Translations under genes and position numbers: made by a program | Assembly: GCF_963675165.1 (NCBI RefSeq) | Contig: NC_087390.1 | Location: forward strand, 3,052,001-3,116,000 | Source of the DNA: Halichondria panicea | Lineage: Eukaryota > Porifera > Demospongiae > Suberitida > Halichondriidae | Length of the DNA stretch: 64,000 bases | Reading direction: 5' to 3' | Shown: piece after piece, positions 32,356-43,940 of the stretch | Position numbering within the stretch: position 1 is the stretch's first letter | Layout of the letters: the number at the start of each line of letters is the position of its first letter | Notes under the pieces: model-generated | Told to the model about the DNA's origin: nothing | The model's input: only the letters and a program-made list of their open reading frames with translations | Database searches by the model: none

Positions 32356-34273
32356 CTCATTATGCTCGGACCATCTAGCTAGTAGTTATAGGACATGTAT
32401 GTTTTGTTAGTTTGTCATTAGTCCATTGGATTAGGCATAGGGTTTGGCTTTCAACAAGCTGGTAGATCTGATAGTCCTTACCACAGAGTATGTAACCGGA
32501 TGCGAGTCAGCCAAAGTATCACCTTACGTCATTGCGGTCACATGTTTACTTGTAGTGATTTGTACACACAATGTCGTCACGGTCCTTACCAGAGTGTGTA
32601 CCGGATGAGTGTATTGTGATGTCACAATAAGGGCTGGGTCATCACGTGACACATAACCTCTGCGACTCAGGACTCGACTAATGCTATACCGTTTGTAGAT
32701 CTAGAAGCTATACCGACGATATACTGTATTGACGCTATCAAGTACACACATAGGAGATACTGAGCTGTGTTTTGTTGTCACCAAAGCCCACTAAAGCATT
32801 AAGGTTAGTCATAGGCTTGTATTAAGCCTGTATGCATCCATATGGCTATAGCAAGTAGCTGCAAGTGGAATCTGATTGATCCTAGTTTATATCTAGATGT
32901 GCAGATGTGTATTATAGGCTGTGTCAGAAATGAAAGCACATGAGGTTTGATTGAGCTAATGAATTCGATTGTAGTCGATAATGGCTTCTAATTCTATGCT
33001 GTAAGAAAACGTATTGACATGTTTCACTGTACGTACGTACATTAATTAGTACAGCTTTTAGCTTGGTTCGAGTAAGTATAATGAGTTGTATGTGCCCTGT
33101 ATTCTGATTGTATGCATATGTAGGTATCGCAGTCAGTGTGTGTTAGCTTACAGTATGTCAACTGACGGAAGTTGAAACAACGATTTGTGTACTCTACACC
33201 TTGACACAACTACAGAGCATGTGTTGCTAGCTTTAGTAGTCTCCTGTTACTAAGAGAAATAATTACCCTATCTCTTAACGACTTCGTTTGATGTGGTAAC
33301 ATTTGCTATACATTATATAGTTTGTGTGTTACCATATACACAAATCCTTATTTGCCTTGATGTGTTTTCAAGGCCTAATTTAGTTAACATTGTGTAACAA
33401 TATATTATGTGTGATTGGTATGAAATCAGTAAGCTTATATTTCCGTGCTTAGACAGGTACTAATTAGGCTCACATCAATTATGGGACGTGTGGATGTTTG
33501 TTTTTTGTGTCTGTGACATTGTACTTATTTGCTCAAAATTGGAAGTAAATCTTTAGTGATGTCATCACTACCTACACTGTACAGTGTTGTCATGACTCCT
33601 TTATTGCAATGCACCACATTATGGACTGCGTTCGACTAACTATGGTCAATTAACCTTCGTGTATCTTGTTCTGCCCACACTGGTCAACAGTGGTCGGCCC
33701 AGCCACCACTCAAGTCAATTTAACCACCAGTTTAACTAATAGTCGTATGAAGTGTAGCAATTTGTTAAAAATATTGACCCACCATTAAGAAACCCTAAGC
33801 AGATCTCTATTTGTGTAAATATAATCATACCCTATTGTATTTAATACATGTAGTAGTGCTTCCTTGAGTTTTGTACTGTACATGTGGTGGAGTTTGTTTC
33901 ATTTTCATCGTTTATGTGTCTATACTATATTGACTCAGTTTGCCTAAACATGTGTGAGAGCATGAATGAACCTGGAACAGATTGCCTCTTTTGTGTGTGA
34001 GACAGCTCTTCCTTTATGGCTGACTAAAGACGCAATGTGTCGTTTCCTTTGTATTGCCAACTCAGTGTGTGTGTGTATGCTCTCAAATAGCTACATTGTA
34101 GATGACCCCATTTTAGGTGCAGAAAATCCATTGTGAATTATAGTCAGAGATACTTATTGTCAGAGATATGTTAGTAGCATATCGAACTGTTGAACATCTT
34201 CGCACGCTACTGTACTGGTATATTCACATAGATTATTCCTTTTTCCTCCACAGAATCCTGTCAGAAAGGCAAG
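32356..34273. other. Intergenic spacer and probable 5' UTR region of the WIPF gene
   Basis: No coding exon supported on either strand. A splice acceptor (CCTCCACAG) at 34252 precedes the WIPF start codon, so an untranslated first exon must lie upstream, probably in this spacer; I could not place it. Confidence 0.5.
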
Positions 34274-37200
34274 ATGCCGCCCCCTCCACCCCCACCTCCT
34301 CCTGCGGCCCCTCCACCACCACCCGCCTTTTCGAAGGCCAACACAGAGAAACCTAAACTGAACAAGAAGGATCAAAACAAACGTGGTGCTCTATTAGGGG
34401 ACATTCACAAGGGGATGAAACTCAAGAAAGCGGTTACTAATGACAGGAGCGGTCCCCTCGTTGATACAAGTGAGTTAGTAGCTCCTTAATTTGCACTCCA
34501 TGTATGCACACATCACATATGTATGCGTAAGTACCGAACAGTGCATACTTGTAAGCTGGTATAATAATACATGTGCATGTACCATAAGCTTGGTTTTGAG
34601 CTGTTCTACTATACATGTCTGTCATAGTTTGTTTATGGACTCTTATGCAGCTGTCAGTAAGCTATGAGTCAATAAATCCATATGTCGAAACAACGCTATA
34701 CAGGTGCTCATAGCAGGGTTACATTGTTGCTCGAACCATTGCCTTATATGGAAGTCGCTGATTAGTGCAACTACTGTATTGATGATTGTAATACCGTATA
34801 GCGCTTTATTTTCGAGGAGCAAATATTTGCGGATTGCTCAACTAAACATTTTGAAAATTTTAGTTTCGAGGATAGGGGTTCAAATGACCACACCCCTACA
34901 GTAGAAAGGTTCAATACCGGAACCAATTTTAGAGGCACTAAACACTTTCGAGGTTCAAGGTCAATCCGCGAAGACTGAAAAATTTGAGCTCCTCGAAATA
35001 CAGCACTATATAATTATGGGTAAATGAATAAAAGCACCACGGGTGCTGATGCCTCGGTGGAGGTGCCAAAGCTACATAACATAAAGATACTAATAGCTAG
35101 CTTTTATACACACATTGATTATAATTATCATGATGAACATTTTTAATTTTGCTGCATCCAGAATCCAGAATCACAGGGAAACTCGAAGAGTGGGTAATAA
35201 TCGACCATGATTGTTGTTAAAAACGATCGATGCCAAAAGTTCAAGCCTAAAATTAATGGCTGCAAGTCAGCAGAGCTTTGCAGCTCTCTTGCAGCTACCA
35301 ATAGCTAGCGTTCTAGTGCAGAGCTAACTACTAAGTAGAGTAGCAACACTCGGTGAACAAGTTTTGCTACGGACTCTTCTGAAAAGGCTGCAATGGCATT
35401 CCAAGTAAGCAAAACTAGGCATAACTCGAGAACGAAGCTTTATTTTGCAAATCTACAGATACCAAGCCAAGAAAACAGATTAGAAGTCTATAGAAACTCT
35501 TACTTGCACTTCATTGATCCTTGAGCAGCTGAAACAGTCTACACACACACACACACACAAACACACTACTGTATACCTCACTTGCGCATGCGCACCGAAG
35601 CATAATACAGCGCACTATATTATAATTATGGGTGTGTGAAGCTAGCAAACATTTGCTTTGAGAGCCAGTAATTTGAGTGTAGAGTGTCAATTTCAACCGT
35701 TTCTCTGTGCTTATTCTTTTGATCTTTTCTCCTCTACAGAAAAAGCTGCCCCTGGAGGTGGTGGTCCATTGAGACCACCTGGAGGTGGCGGTGGCAGTAG
35801 CGGCAGTAGTGGAGGGGGAGGGGGAGGGGGAGGGGGGATGGGTGGTCTCTTTGCCGGTGGTATACCAAAACTGAAGAAGGTTGGTGGAGGTAGAAGTACT
35901 GGAAGTTTGTCATCAACTGAGCCAACATCGTCACTGCCAAGCACGGGTGAGGGTGTGTGAGAGATGTGAGGACGCGGAGAAATGTGTTTAGTGCATTTAA
36001 TGTAGGTAAAGTGTTTAATTATACTCTCTAGAAGGTATGTACATTCTGTGTACATGCACATGTACTAATTGATCTCATTACTACTACATTGTACTTATTT
36101 TTTATGCAGGTTTCAGACCACCCCCTCAGATGTCCAATGGCCCTCGGAACAACCTCACTAGCTCATTAGGACCTCGCTCTCCTGCATCGGGAGCACCCCC
36201 ACCCCCCACACGCTCCACACCTGCCCTCGCACGCCCTACACCCCCCACAAAGTCACCATCCCCAGTTTCATCGCGACCTTTGCCCCCACCTGGAGGTCAG
36301 TCTCGGCCGTCAGTGACACCTTTGCGACCTCTACCCCCACCAGGGGGAAACATGTCTAATCGTTCCTTTCCACCTCCTGGAGGACACACATCAATGAGTA
36401 ACCACACATCGAGACCGCTACCAACTCCAGGTACAAGCGTACTTGTGCTTGTACTGTGCATTGTTGTTTAACCTTTCTTTTTCTTTGTAGGAGGATCGTC
36501 TAGTCGTCCTTTACCATCTCCCGGAGGAAATTCCCGTCCACCACCTCCAACTGCAACGATGCCACGGGGAGCCCCTCCCCCACCCCCCTCACGATCGCTA
36601 CCACCCACACCCTCGCAATCAAGTGTGCGGTAAGTTGAGAACCCTCGAATATTTTCCCCCCATTTTCTGATAATAATAATTACAGTGCTATTTTATCTCC
36701 CACACACAGACGAGCAACTCCTCCAGCTCCTCCTGGTAGAACCACACCCACTTCTAGTCGACCCTTGCCCCCACCCCCCAGTGGTCAAAATGCACCCCGC
36801 CCCCCATCACGACACGAGGAGTCCACTCGTCCTGGACCTCCTCCACCCCCTGCACGGGAAATCAGTGACTTGGGATCCTCTAGTCGACCTTTGCCACCTC
36901 AACCACCCAGTAGAAACAGCATGGTGAATGATGATCACGGTGGAAGATCAGGTGACTGTCACATGTGTTACCATGGCTACATGTAGAGACAGACTAGTAT
37001 ACATGATGTTCGTGAAGTACTTGGTTTCATGTACATTTTTGTACGTTTTTCTTCACTCCAGCCCCCCCGCTCCCTCCATCACGGTTTGGAGCACCTTCTC
37101 CGCCCACACGCAACCTTCCACCACCCCCACCTAGACAAACCTCACCTGTTGACACAGTCAATAAGAGAAGATCAAATATACAGTGAGCATAAGCCTTCAC

Positions 37201-39347
37201 TGTATGTCTTTAGCTTGCACACTGAATGGTACTGGTGAATCTATTTTATTATCGTCAGTGTTGTATTAGCATTATTTTAATGTGTTGCTCCCTATCACTA
37301 CAGTAGTGTCCATACACTCCCCACAATAGAGGCTGAGATAGAGCTTCCCCTATTGGCAAGTCTTAACTAGCTAGCTAGCTCCACTCCTACTTCCCTGGTC
37401 ATTCTGCCTAGTTTGGTAATACTAGTAATGGAGTGTTGTGTAAACAGAGCCACAACAAATTCTTTAATGATTCATTTATTGATTGTACATTGTACTGGTT
37501 ATTGCAACACTCTCCCAAAATAATCAGTTGTGTCTTTTCAACCTTCTGTTATGAATTTTAGCTAATCTATGTACACGGTTGGCCATGGATTGTTATTGCT
37601 ATTATGATTATAGTTAGATATGTGCATGTATGTTACATGTGTATTATTTCATGTGTACGTTTCACCCCCTCATAGGAATGATGATCGGCCGAGTGTGAGG
37701 ATGCCCCCTCCCCCTCCAGCAGGATCAAGAGCAAATGCAAACCCTACTATGCCGAGGACACGCCCACCTCCCCCGCCCAATAGAGGGAGTATCAGTGGCG
37801 GCAGTGCCCCACCACGGATCAGTGCACCGCCAGCACCACCGGCAAGAAACTTAGACGGTTAGTGAGTGAGAAGGTGATGTTTGTTGAGTCGGCCTGGCTT
37901 CTTCTAGCCTCCGTCACGGCCCCCCCCCCCCCCCCCTGAAGAGAAGGTATGCTACTGACTGCTTGCGCATGCGCAAAATTATTGGATATTTTTCCCCATA
38001 AAATTTCTGAATTTATTCGAGGAAATGTCCTGAGGAAGTATTAAAAGTCATACACAGAGTTATATAGCTAGCTAGCTAGAGACAGAGCTGTAGGTTTGTT
38101 TTTTCTTTCTGATAGAGTCAGTAGCAGCAAGAGTTTATGATAGAGGAGAGAGTATCGAACGTAGGCATACTGTACATCAGATGTATGCGGAGAGTAACGT
38201 GACTTCCTGTATCTGTCACAAGCTTGGAATTTGCACACTGACCAATCCAGTGTGGGTGATGTAATCTATCAAGAAAGTAGATTACATCACCCACACTTGG
38301 ATGGGTTGATAGATTACATCACCCACGCTTGGATTGGTCAGTGTGCAAATTCCAAGCTTGTGTCCTTGGTAGCAGTAGTATAGTAGGCTTTCACCAAAGT
38401 TAGCATTATATGGGCGTGGCCTATCCATATATGTAGGCTAGTGTCAGCTTCACTCTGTTCAGACGATTGTCATCCACACTGTTGCAGGCTGTGAGTCTTT
38501 TGTTAGCATAGCAGGCTACGGGTAGCTATCAAAATGCTATCAGATGGGCTATAAACCTTCAATTGAACTTTCATCTACTTCCTTCAATTCGTTGTGACGT
38601 CATTGTTTTACTGATCATATACGATGTTATCCAAAGCCCCCAGATACCAGGGTGAGATTAGCGCATGCGCAAGCAGTCGTTACCAGGCCCACTCTCAGAA
38701 GAAGTGCGGCCTAGGATCGAGGCTAGGCTAGGCTACTTCAAGCTACATGTGTAAGCTAGTGCCGTTATACGGTTCTTCAGTAACTGGTTCTACTGTATGT
38801 TGCTATACATGTATGTGTTTGTGGGAATATTGTAGATCTACAGAACTGTACAAGTACAATGTCAAAACACACTCTGTGCATGTACACATGACAGATTATG
38901 TTGTCTGTTTGTCTTTGCAGATGATTTTGCGAGCCGGTTTCAGTTCAATAACTCTATCCCCCCTCCTGAGATCTGGAAACCTGGACCCAAGACGTACCCC
39001 AGCACGCAGGCACAGACCAAGCAGAAAACTGGAGGTAAGTGTGTGTGACTAACACAATTGGTGGCTGTGTAAAGAGTGTGGTTGTGTCCAGTGCAGTATA
39101 CTGATCTGTCCCCTTACCCTAGCTAGTAGCAGAATACCTTTAAACCCTCTTATAATGTTTCATGCAGTACCTGCAGGGGTGACTATTGAAATATTATTGC
39201 TAATGTATGTACTCCATTTACTGCTTGTCTTTGATCTCTGAAGGGGGTCCAGCCCGGAGAGCGGCTCCAGCCCCAGGAGGTAGCAGACCACCCCCTCCGC
39301 CACCAAGCCGAGATGCTCCGCGACCTCCAGCCTTACCCCCTCGTTAG
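34274..39347 (+). CDS. WIPF: WIP/WIPF homologue (WAS/WASL-interacting protein)
   Basis: Nine coding exons: 34274-34469, 35740-35946, 36110-36430, 36491-36629, 36710-36951, 37062-37182, 37676-37857, 38921-39034, 39244-39347; 1626 nt, 541 residues. The order is that of WIP proteins: an N-terminal polyproline run, then a WH2 actin-binding motif (RGALLGDIHKGMKLKK followed by VTNDRSGP), a glycine-rich stretch, a long Pro/Ser/Arg-rich middle with repeated RPLPPPGG motifs (SH3/profilin-type ligands), and the WASP EVH1-binding end (DDFASRFQFNNSIPPPEIW, then TYPS). WIP family proteins hold and stabilise WASP/N-WASP and bind actin in the cell cortex. Three introns contain transposon-like repeats: intron 1 two elements, intron 7 a large inverted-repeat structure. 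Start is the first ATG after the exon acceptor. Confidence 0.9.
34792..35013. mobile_element. MITE-like element, TACCGTATAGCGGG family, in WIPF intron 1
   Basis: TACCGTATAGCGCTTTATTT at the left is mirrored by CTCGAAATACAGCACTATAT at the right. The inside has several TTTCGAGG/CCTCGAAA words. Non-coding. Confidence 0.75.
35030..35615 (-). mobile_element. Longest copy of the GCATGCGCA-ended dispersed repeat, in WIPF intron 1
   Basis: Inverted relative to the copies at 20985, 39880 and 46480. It runs from a block with TGCCTCGGTGGAGGTGCC through ATCGACCATGATTG, GCTTTGCAGCTCTCTTGCAG, GCTAACTACTAAGTAGAGTA and AACTCTTACTTGCA to an end reading ATACCTCACTTGCGCATGCG. About 585 bp, apparently close to full length. 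No coding frame. Confidence 0.8.
37893..38740. mobile_element. Inverted-repeat structure in WIPF intron 7
   Basis: The left side has TTCTTCTAGCCTCCGTCACG, a poly-C run and GACTGCTTGCGCATGCGC at about 37960; the right side at about 38655-38735 is a rough inverted copy (GCGCATGCGCAAGCAGTC, AGAAGAAGTGCGGCCTAG, GAGGCTAG). The ends are imperfect. A nearly perfect 146-bp palindrome sits in its centre. Non-coding. Confidence 0.55.
38217..38362. repeat. Near-perfect 146-bp palindrome
   Basis: CACAAGCTTGGAATTTGCAC at 38217 is mirrored by the sequence ending CCAAGCTTGTG at 38362. The arms of about 55 bp are almost identical (ATTGGTCAGTGTGCAAATTC on the right), and the middle repeats GATTACATCACCCAC three times in alternating orientation. 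It could form a cruciform in DNA or a hairpin in the intron RNA. Confidence 0.9.
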
Positions 39348-40801
39348 TAGATGGACTAGTTAATCACAATCGATTATCTGTAGCCATGTATTTCCTTTTG
39401 TTTGTACCAACAGTGAGTTTGATTTGTCAATTCATAATTTATGCTGTATTAGCATACATGTATGTACATGTGTTTAGTTTCTGCACTGGACTGTATATTT
39501 ATGTGCACTCATTAGAGCTCTGGTTTGTGTATGGCATTCTGTGTGTGCACTTTATAGGAAGTTAGTGATGATTGTCTGGTCAATAAAACTTGATAATGAA
39601 TTATGTCAAGCATGTGGTGGGGCTACCGTATAGCAGGAAATTTTTGCAGATGCAAATTTTCACTATTTGGCTCCAGAGCCCTCAGCAGAATTTCGTGGGT
39701 TCTAATGTTTGCGTTTCAATGCCAAGAAACCACACCTACCAATAGCTTTGCATGTGAAGTATAGTCTGTGCGTAGGAGTTTATCTCAGTTTCGAGTTTTC
39801 TGTCTGCCCGCAAATTTAGTTTATACACTCGAAATATAGCCCTTGCGATATCGAAATCTGAAGTTTGTGGAAAGCTGTTATACCTCAGTGCGCATGCGCA
39901 AGTAAGGTGGTATACTGCATATGTTTGTATATACTGTGTTAGCCTCAAATCCAGGCCGATTAAAATACGTATTTAATCGGCCTGGGGCCTGGAACCGAGG
40001 CTAGTCGATCTGTGTAGACTGCTACAGCTGCTCAACGATTAGTAACAGTTCTTTAATTCGTGGATTTGCAAAAGAATACTTGTTAGCATGGTTTTCAAGT
40101 TGCCTACTTGTCAGAAAAGTGCATAGCCAAACTTGTCCACTAGAACGCTAGCTATGGTAGCTGTAAGAGTGAAAAGAGAGCTATATACAGTGCAAGCAGC
40201 CTAGAGAGTAGAATACCACACATTTGTACTTTGGTACATAAAATCTGAATATCTTGACATTAATAATGATACCAAGTGTAGGTGAATGCTTGAGCTTCAA
40301 CATATCCAAAATGTTTCCATGGCAACCTAAGGTGGTAGGTATGTGGTTGCTTTTACAGCAGCAACAAATTGTTATTGTAATGTCTTGTAATCAATAACTT
40401 AAATAATTAGAACTCTGATAGATATAAAACGTGCACAAATATTTATACAAAAACAGAACAGTAAGAATGTTCCAAGTTACTAGATTAAACTAGTACAAGG
40501 CTAAGTATTTACTACTAACATCTAGAAGGTTCTACATGTATTAATATCCTGTTTACAAGTCCAAGGTTCTGGTGATTTCCTAATCCACATTACCAGATTA
40601 CCACAGTTATAGTGAGCAAAAGCTTAGGGAGGAAAAACACCAACCGTTGTCGTCTAAGGTCTGGAACTCTGGCATAACATCAGTGGATAGTTGAGCTAAC
40701 ATATGCATGGATTAAAATCGTTTACATAAGTACACACGCTGTTTCATACTCCATTGAGAAATATTTTTGAATATGTTTGTAGCTTATTCATTCACCTACA
40801 C
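39348..40801. other. Intergenic spacer rich in repeats
   Basis: 3' flank of WIPF (a polyadenylation-like AATAAA is at about 39582). It contains a diverged MITE-like stretch (about 39624-39870), the snap-back repeat at 39940-40003 and a dispersed repeat copy (39880-40200, interrupted by the snap-back). No coding exon seen. Confidence 0.6.
39880..40200 (+). mobile_element. GCATGCGCA-ended dispersed repeat, split by a snap-back repeat
   Basis: Starts ATACCTCAGTGCGCATGCGC and, after the snap-back at 39940-40003, continues with GACTGCTACAGCTGCTCA, TTCGTGGATTTGCAAAAGAA and AGAACGCTAGCTATGGTAGC. Order and orientation are as at 20985 and 46480. The snap-back unit is missing from those copies, so it appears to have inserted into this one. 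Confidence 0.75.
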
Positions 40802-40937
40802 AATAATAATAATAATAATAATAATAATTATGGTTTCACAGCATACATGTATTTTGACAACAGTGAGTGATATGGGGTAGGACAAAAAATGATAATGTAT
40901 GAACTGAAGGTCAAACTGAAGACAAGTCAGAATGCCT

Positions 40938-41288
40938 CTAGACTAAAGGGAGCACATGATTATAGCTAAAAACCCTTGTGGAAAGGAATAGCTGTGCATT
41001 TGCTACAAGGACAGTGGAAGTGAAATGAACAGAGTCAGTATTAAAGTTGGTGAGAAAGTGAGCCCACAAAAACTCTTTGACTTTTGATTTGATACACTCA
41101 TATGACAAAGATATATTAATGGCAGGGAGGGAGTTCCAGAGCCTCGGAAGGCGATTAAAATAAAAGTGGCGTGACTGGTTTGAGTATGAACGAGAGTGAC
41201 GAAGAGTAAGTTTGACAGATGAACGAGTATTAAGGTTAGACTGGCACGAAATAAAGTTTTTTATATTGAATCGACAGGACTGGTTGAT

Positions 41289-41347
<59 letters not shown>

Positions 41348-43940
41348 ATACATGTCTGCACAACGTATATTACACAGTACATGTTATAAGACTTTATAAA
41401 AAACATTATGTTAGCCAGTTCAAAGTGATACATGAGTGGAAGAAGCTTTAACTGGGTGAGTCTTTCTTTGTAGGTCATATTAGGATTTCTTAAAATAAAT
41501 TTGGTGGCCCTCCTTTGTATACGCTCCAGAGCATTAATATCTTTGATAAAAGCAGGCCTCCATAGCTGAGAACAGTAGGATAGTTGAGAGCGAACCAATG
41601 ACAGATACAGTTTCAGTTTGGTGGATGTTGAGGTTGAGAATGAAAATGTTCTACGAATTAAACTGAGTTGACCATATGCCTTCCCAGAGATAAGGTCATA
41701 GTGGTTTGACCAGCCTAGATTTTGCTGCAGGATCAGCCCCAGGTCCCTGTGATTCTCCCTGGGTGTAATTAGTTTCCCTGCTATTCTGTATGATGAGTCA
41801 ACGACAAGTGCATGGGGGTTTCTACAGAACTGCATCAGTACACATTTTTCATCATTAAAGAGTAGCCTCCAAAGCGAACTCCAATGGGACAGGCGATCAA
41901 GGTCAAACTGTAGCTGAATGGCATCTGATTGAGATTTAATCATATGAGAGCATTTTGTGTCGTCAGCAAACAAGTGGATGTTGGAGTAGCTGACGCTGAG
42001 AGGTAGGTCGTTAATGTATACCAGGAACAACAAAGGCCCCAGTATACTCCCTTGAGGAACCCCGGAGGATACTGGGAGTAGAGTTGAGTGGATACCATTA
42101 ATAGAGACCAATTGACTTCTAGAGTTAAGGTACTCATGAAACCAACACCAGAGCTTGCCAGAAATACCTAGAGCCTTTAATTTCCCAAGAAGATCTTGGT
42201 GGGGAACCCTGTCAAAAGCTTTTTGAAAATCAAGGTAAATAGTGTCCAGTTGACACTTCTTTTCCATCGTATCAATGACACCCCAGAGAAAGGTCAGGAG
42301 TTGTTGCAGACATGAGTGATTACGCAGAAAGCCGAATTGAGCTGATGTTATAGACTTGCCAATGAACACAAACACTTTATCATATATGATCCTTTCCAGT
42401 ACCTTAGAAATTACACAAAGTAGGGAAATAGGTCTATAATTTGAGACCATGTTTTTGTCACCGGACTTGAATATAGGGATGATACAGTGTACTTTCCATT
42501 CCGAAGGGATTATACAATTTTGCAAACTCAGACTGAACAAATGATGAACTACAGGGTAGAGGGCTAGTGAACAAGATTTGAGTATCCTAGGTCCAATATT
42601 ATCAATTCCTGATGTTTTTGACGGATCCAAACTGGCAAGGGCGGTGTATACTTCTGTCCGAAATAACAAGATGATCAAGAACGGTTGTGGGTGTCTGAAG
42701 TGAGGTTGAGTTAGGATGATGGCCCGAGTCAGACTTAGAGTAGACTGATTCGAAAAATTTATTGAAAAGGGATGCTTTGTCCCCGTCCGATGTGACAGTA
42801 TGAGTATTGAGGCACATTGATACAGGAAGATTATTGGTTTTCAAGATGCTCTTGATGTATTTGTGGATTTTGTTGCTGTTATTAAAAGCGAACTCATCAA
42901 CAAGCTTTACTTCATAGGAAGACTTTGCGGCTGTCATACTGCTGCACAGGTTCAGCTCAGCTTTCTCTAGTTTAGAAATGTTTGTAGCTGAAGGATTAAG
43001 CATAGCCTTCTTTCTAATAGAACGAACACAGTTTATGTGATGCCTTACTGCTGAGTTGTACCACTTGGGGTGGTTCTTTTTGGCCCTTATTTTGACCCTG
43101 GGGGCAAATCGATTAATAGCATCATTGATGATTGATCTTAGGTTACACCATATTACTTCAACGTCAGTGCAATACAAGCAAGATGAGTAGTCAATGTTGA
43201 GCAGATGGTCTGCCATGCCTTCATAGTCAAGTTTGGCGTAGTCTAAAACATAGTGGGGCTTGACAACAACAGATGGTGGCCCCACATCCACTGATAACAA
43301 AAATGAAACTAAGAAATTAATGGTCAGTGAGGAGTAGAGGATTAGGTGAAGAGTTAACCGAATCCACAGTTTCTGGTAAATTAGACAAAACTAAATCAAG
43401 ACAGTTACCTTTGATGTGAGTGGGTACAGAGACTAATTGTGATAGGTTGTAATCAAAAACAAAATCACAGAATAGGTTTGACATAACAGAACTGCCTGAT
43501 AGTGTGGACCAATTTAGATCAGGGAGGTTGAAGTCACCAATGATTAAAACATTATGATCACTAGCTAGATTACTGAGAAATGAAAGTGTGTCAGTAAAAG
43601 TTGTGAGACTAACAGTAGGGGGAGAGTAAACACAACACACAATACATTTGACATGAATTAACTCAACCACAATGATTTCTAGGTTTGGAGGGGAAGGAAT
43701 AATTTTGGTTGGAATTGAGATATGAATAGCCAGTAGAGCTCCTCCACCTCTTGAGTTCCTGTCTTTACGGAAGATTGAGTAATCATAGGGCAATATTTCA
43801 TTATTCAAGATCGAATCGTTTAGCCATGTTTCAGTAACTCCAATAATGTCGGGGGTAGAGGTATAAATATAAGTTTGAAAGTTTTGTAGCTTGTTTACAA
43901 GACTGCGCACATTAATGAGGTTTACTTTGTAAGAGGATAG
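40938..43940 (-). pseudogene. LINE ORF2: endonuclease plus reverse transcriptase, degenerate
   Basis: Apurinic-type endonuclease comes first (PDIIGVTETWLND, IIGDFNLPDLNW, ending TDH near 43317), then a linker, then reverse transcriptase (YLDFQKAFDRVPHQDL, SSGVPQGSILGPLLFLVYIN, and LFADDTK with the catalytic Asp pair). Breaks: a 1-nt shift just after TDH at about 43315, a 1-nt shift at about 42655, and a (CA)n expansion at 41290-41346 (minus-strand His-Thr run) after which the C-terminal part continues in another frame to about 40938. The first codons after the ORF1 stop are in the same frame as ORF1. Confidence 0.85.
41290..41346. repeat. (GT)n microsatellite inside LINE ORF2
   Basis: 57 bp of pure GT on the plus strand. 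It interrupts the C-terminal coding part of ORF2 and shifts its frame. Confidence 0.95.
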
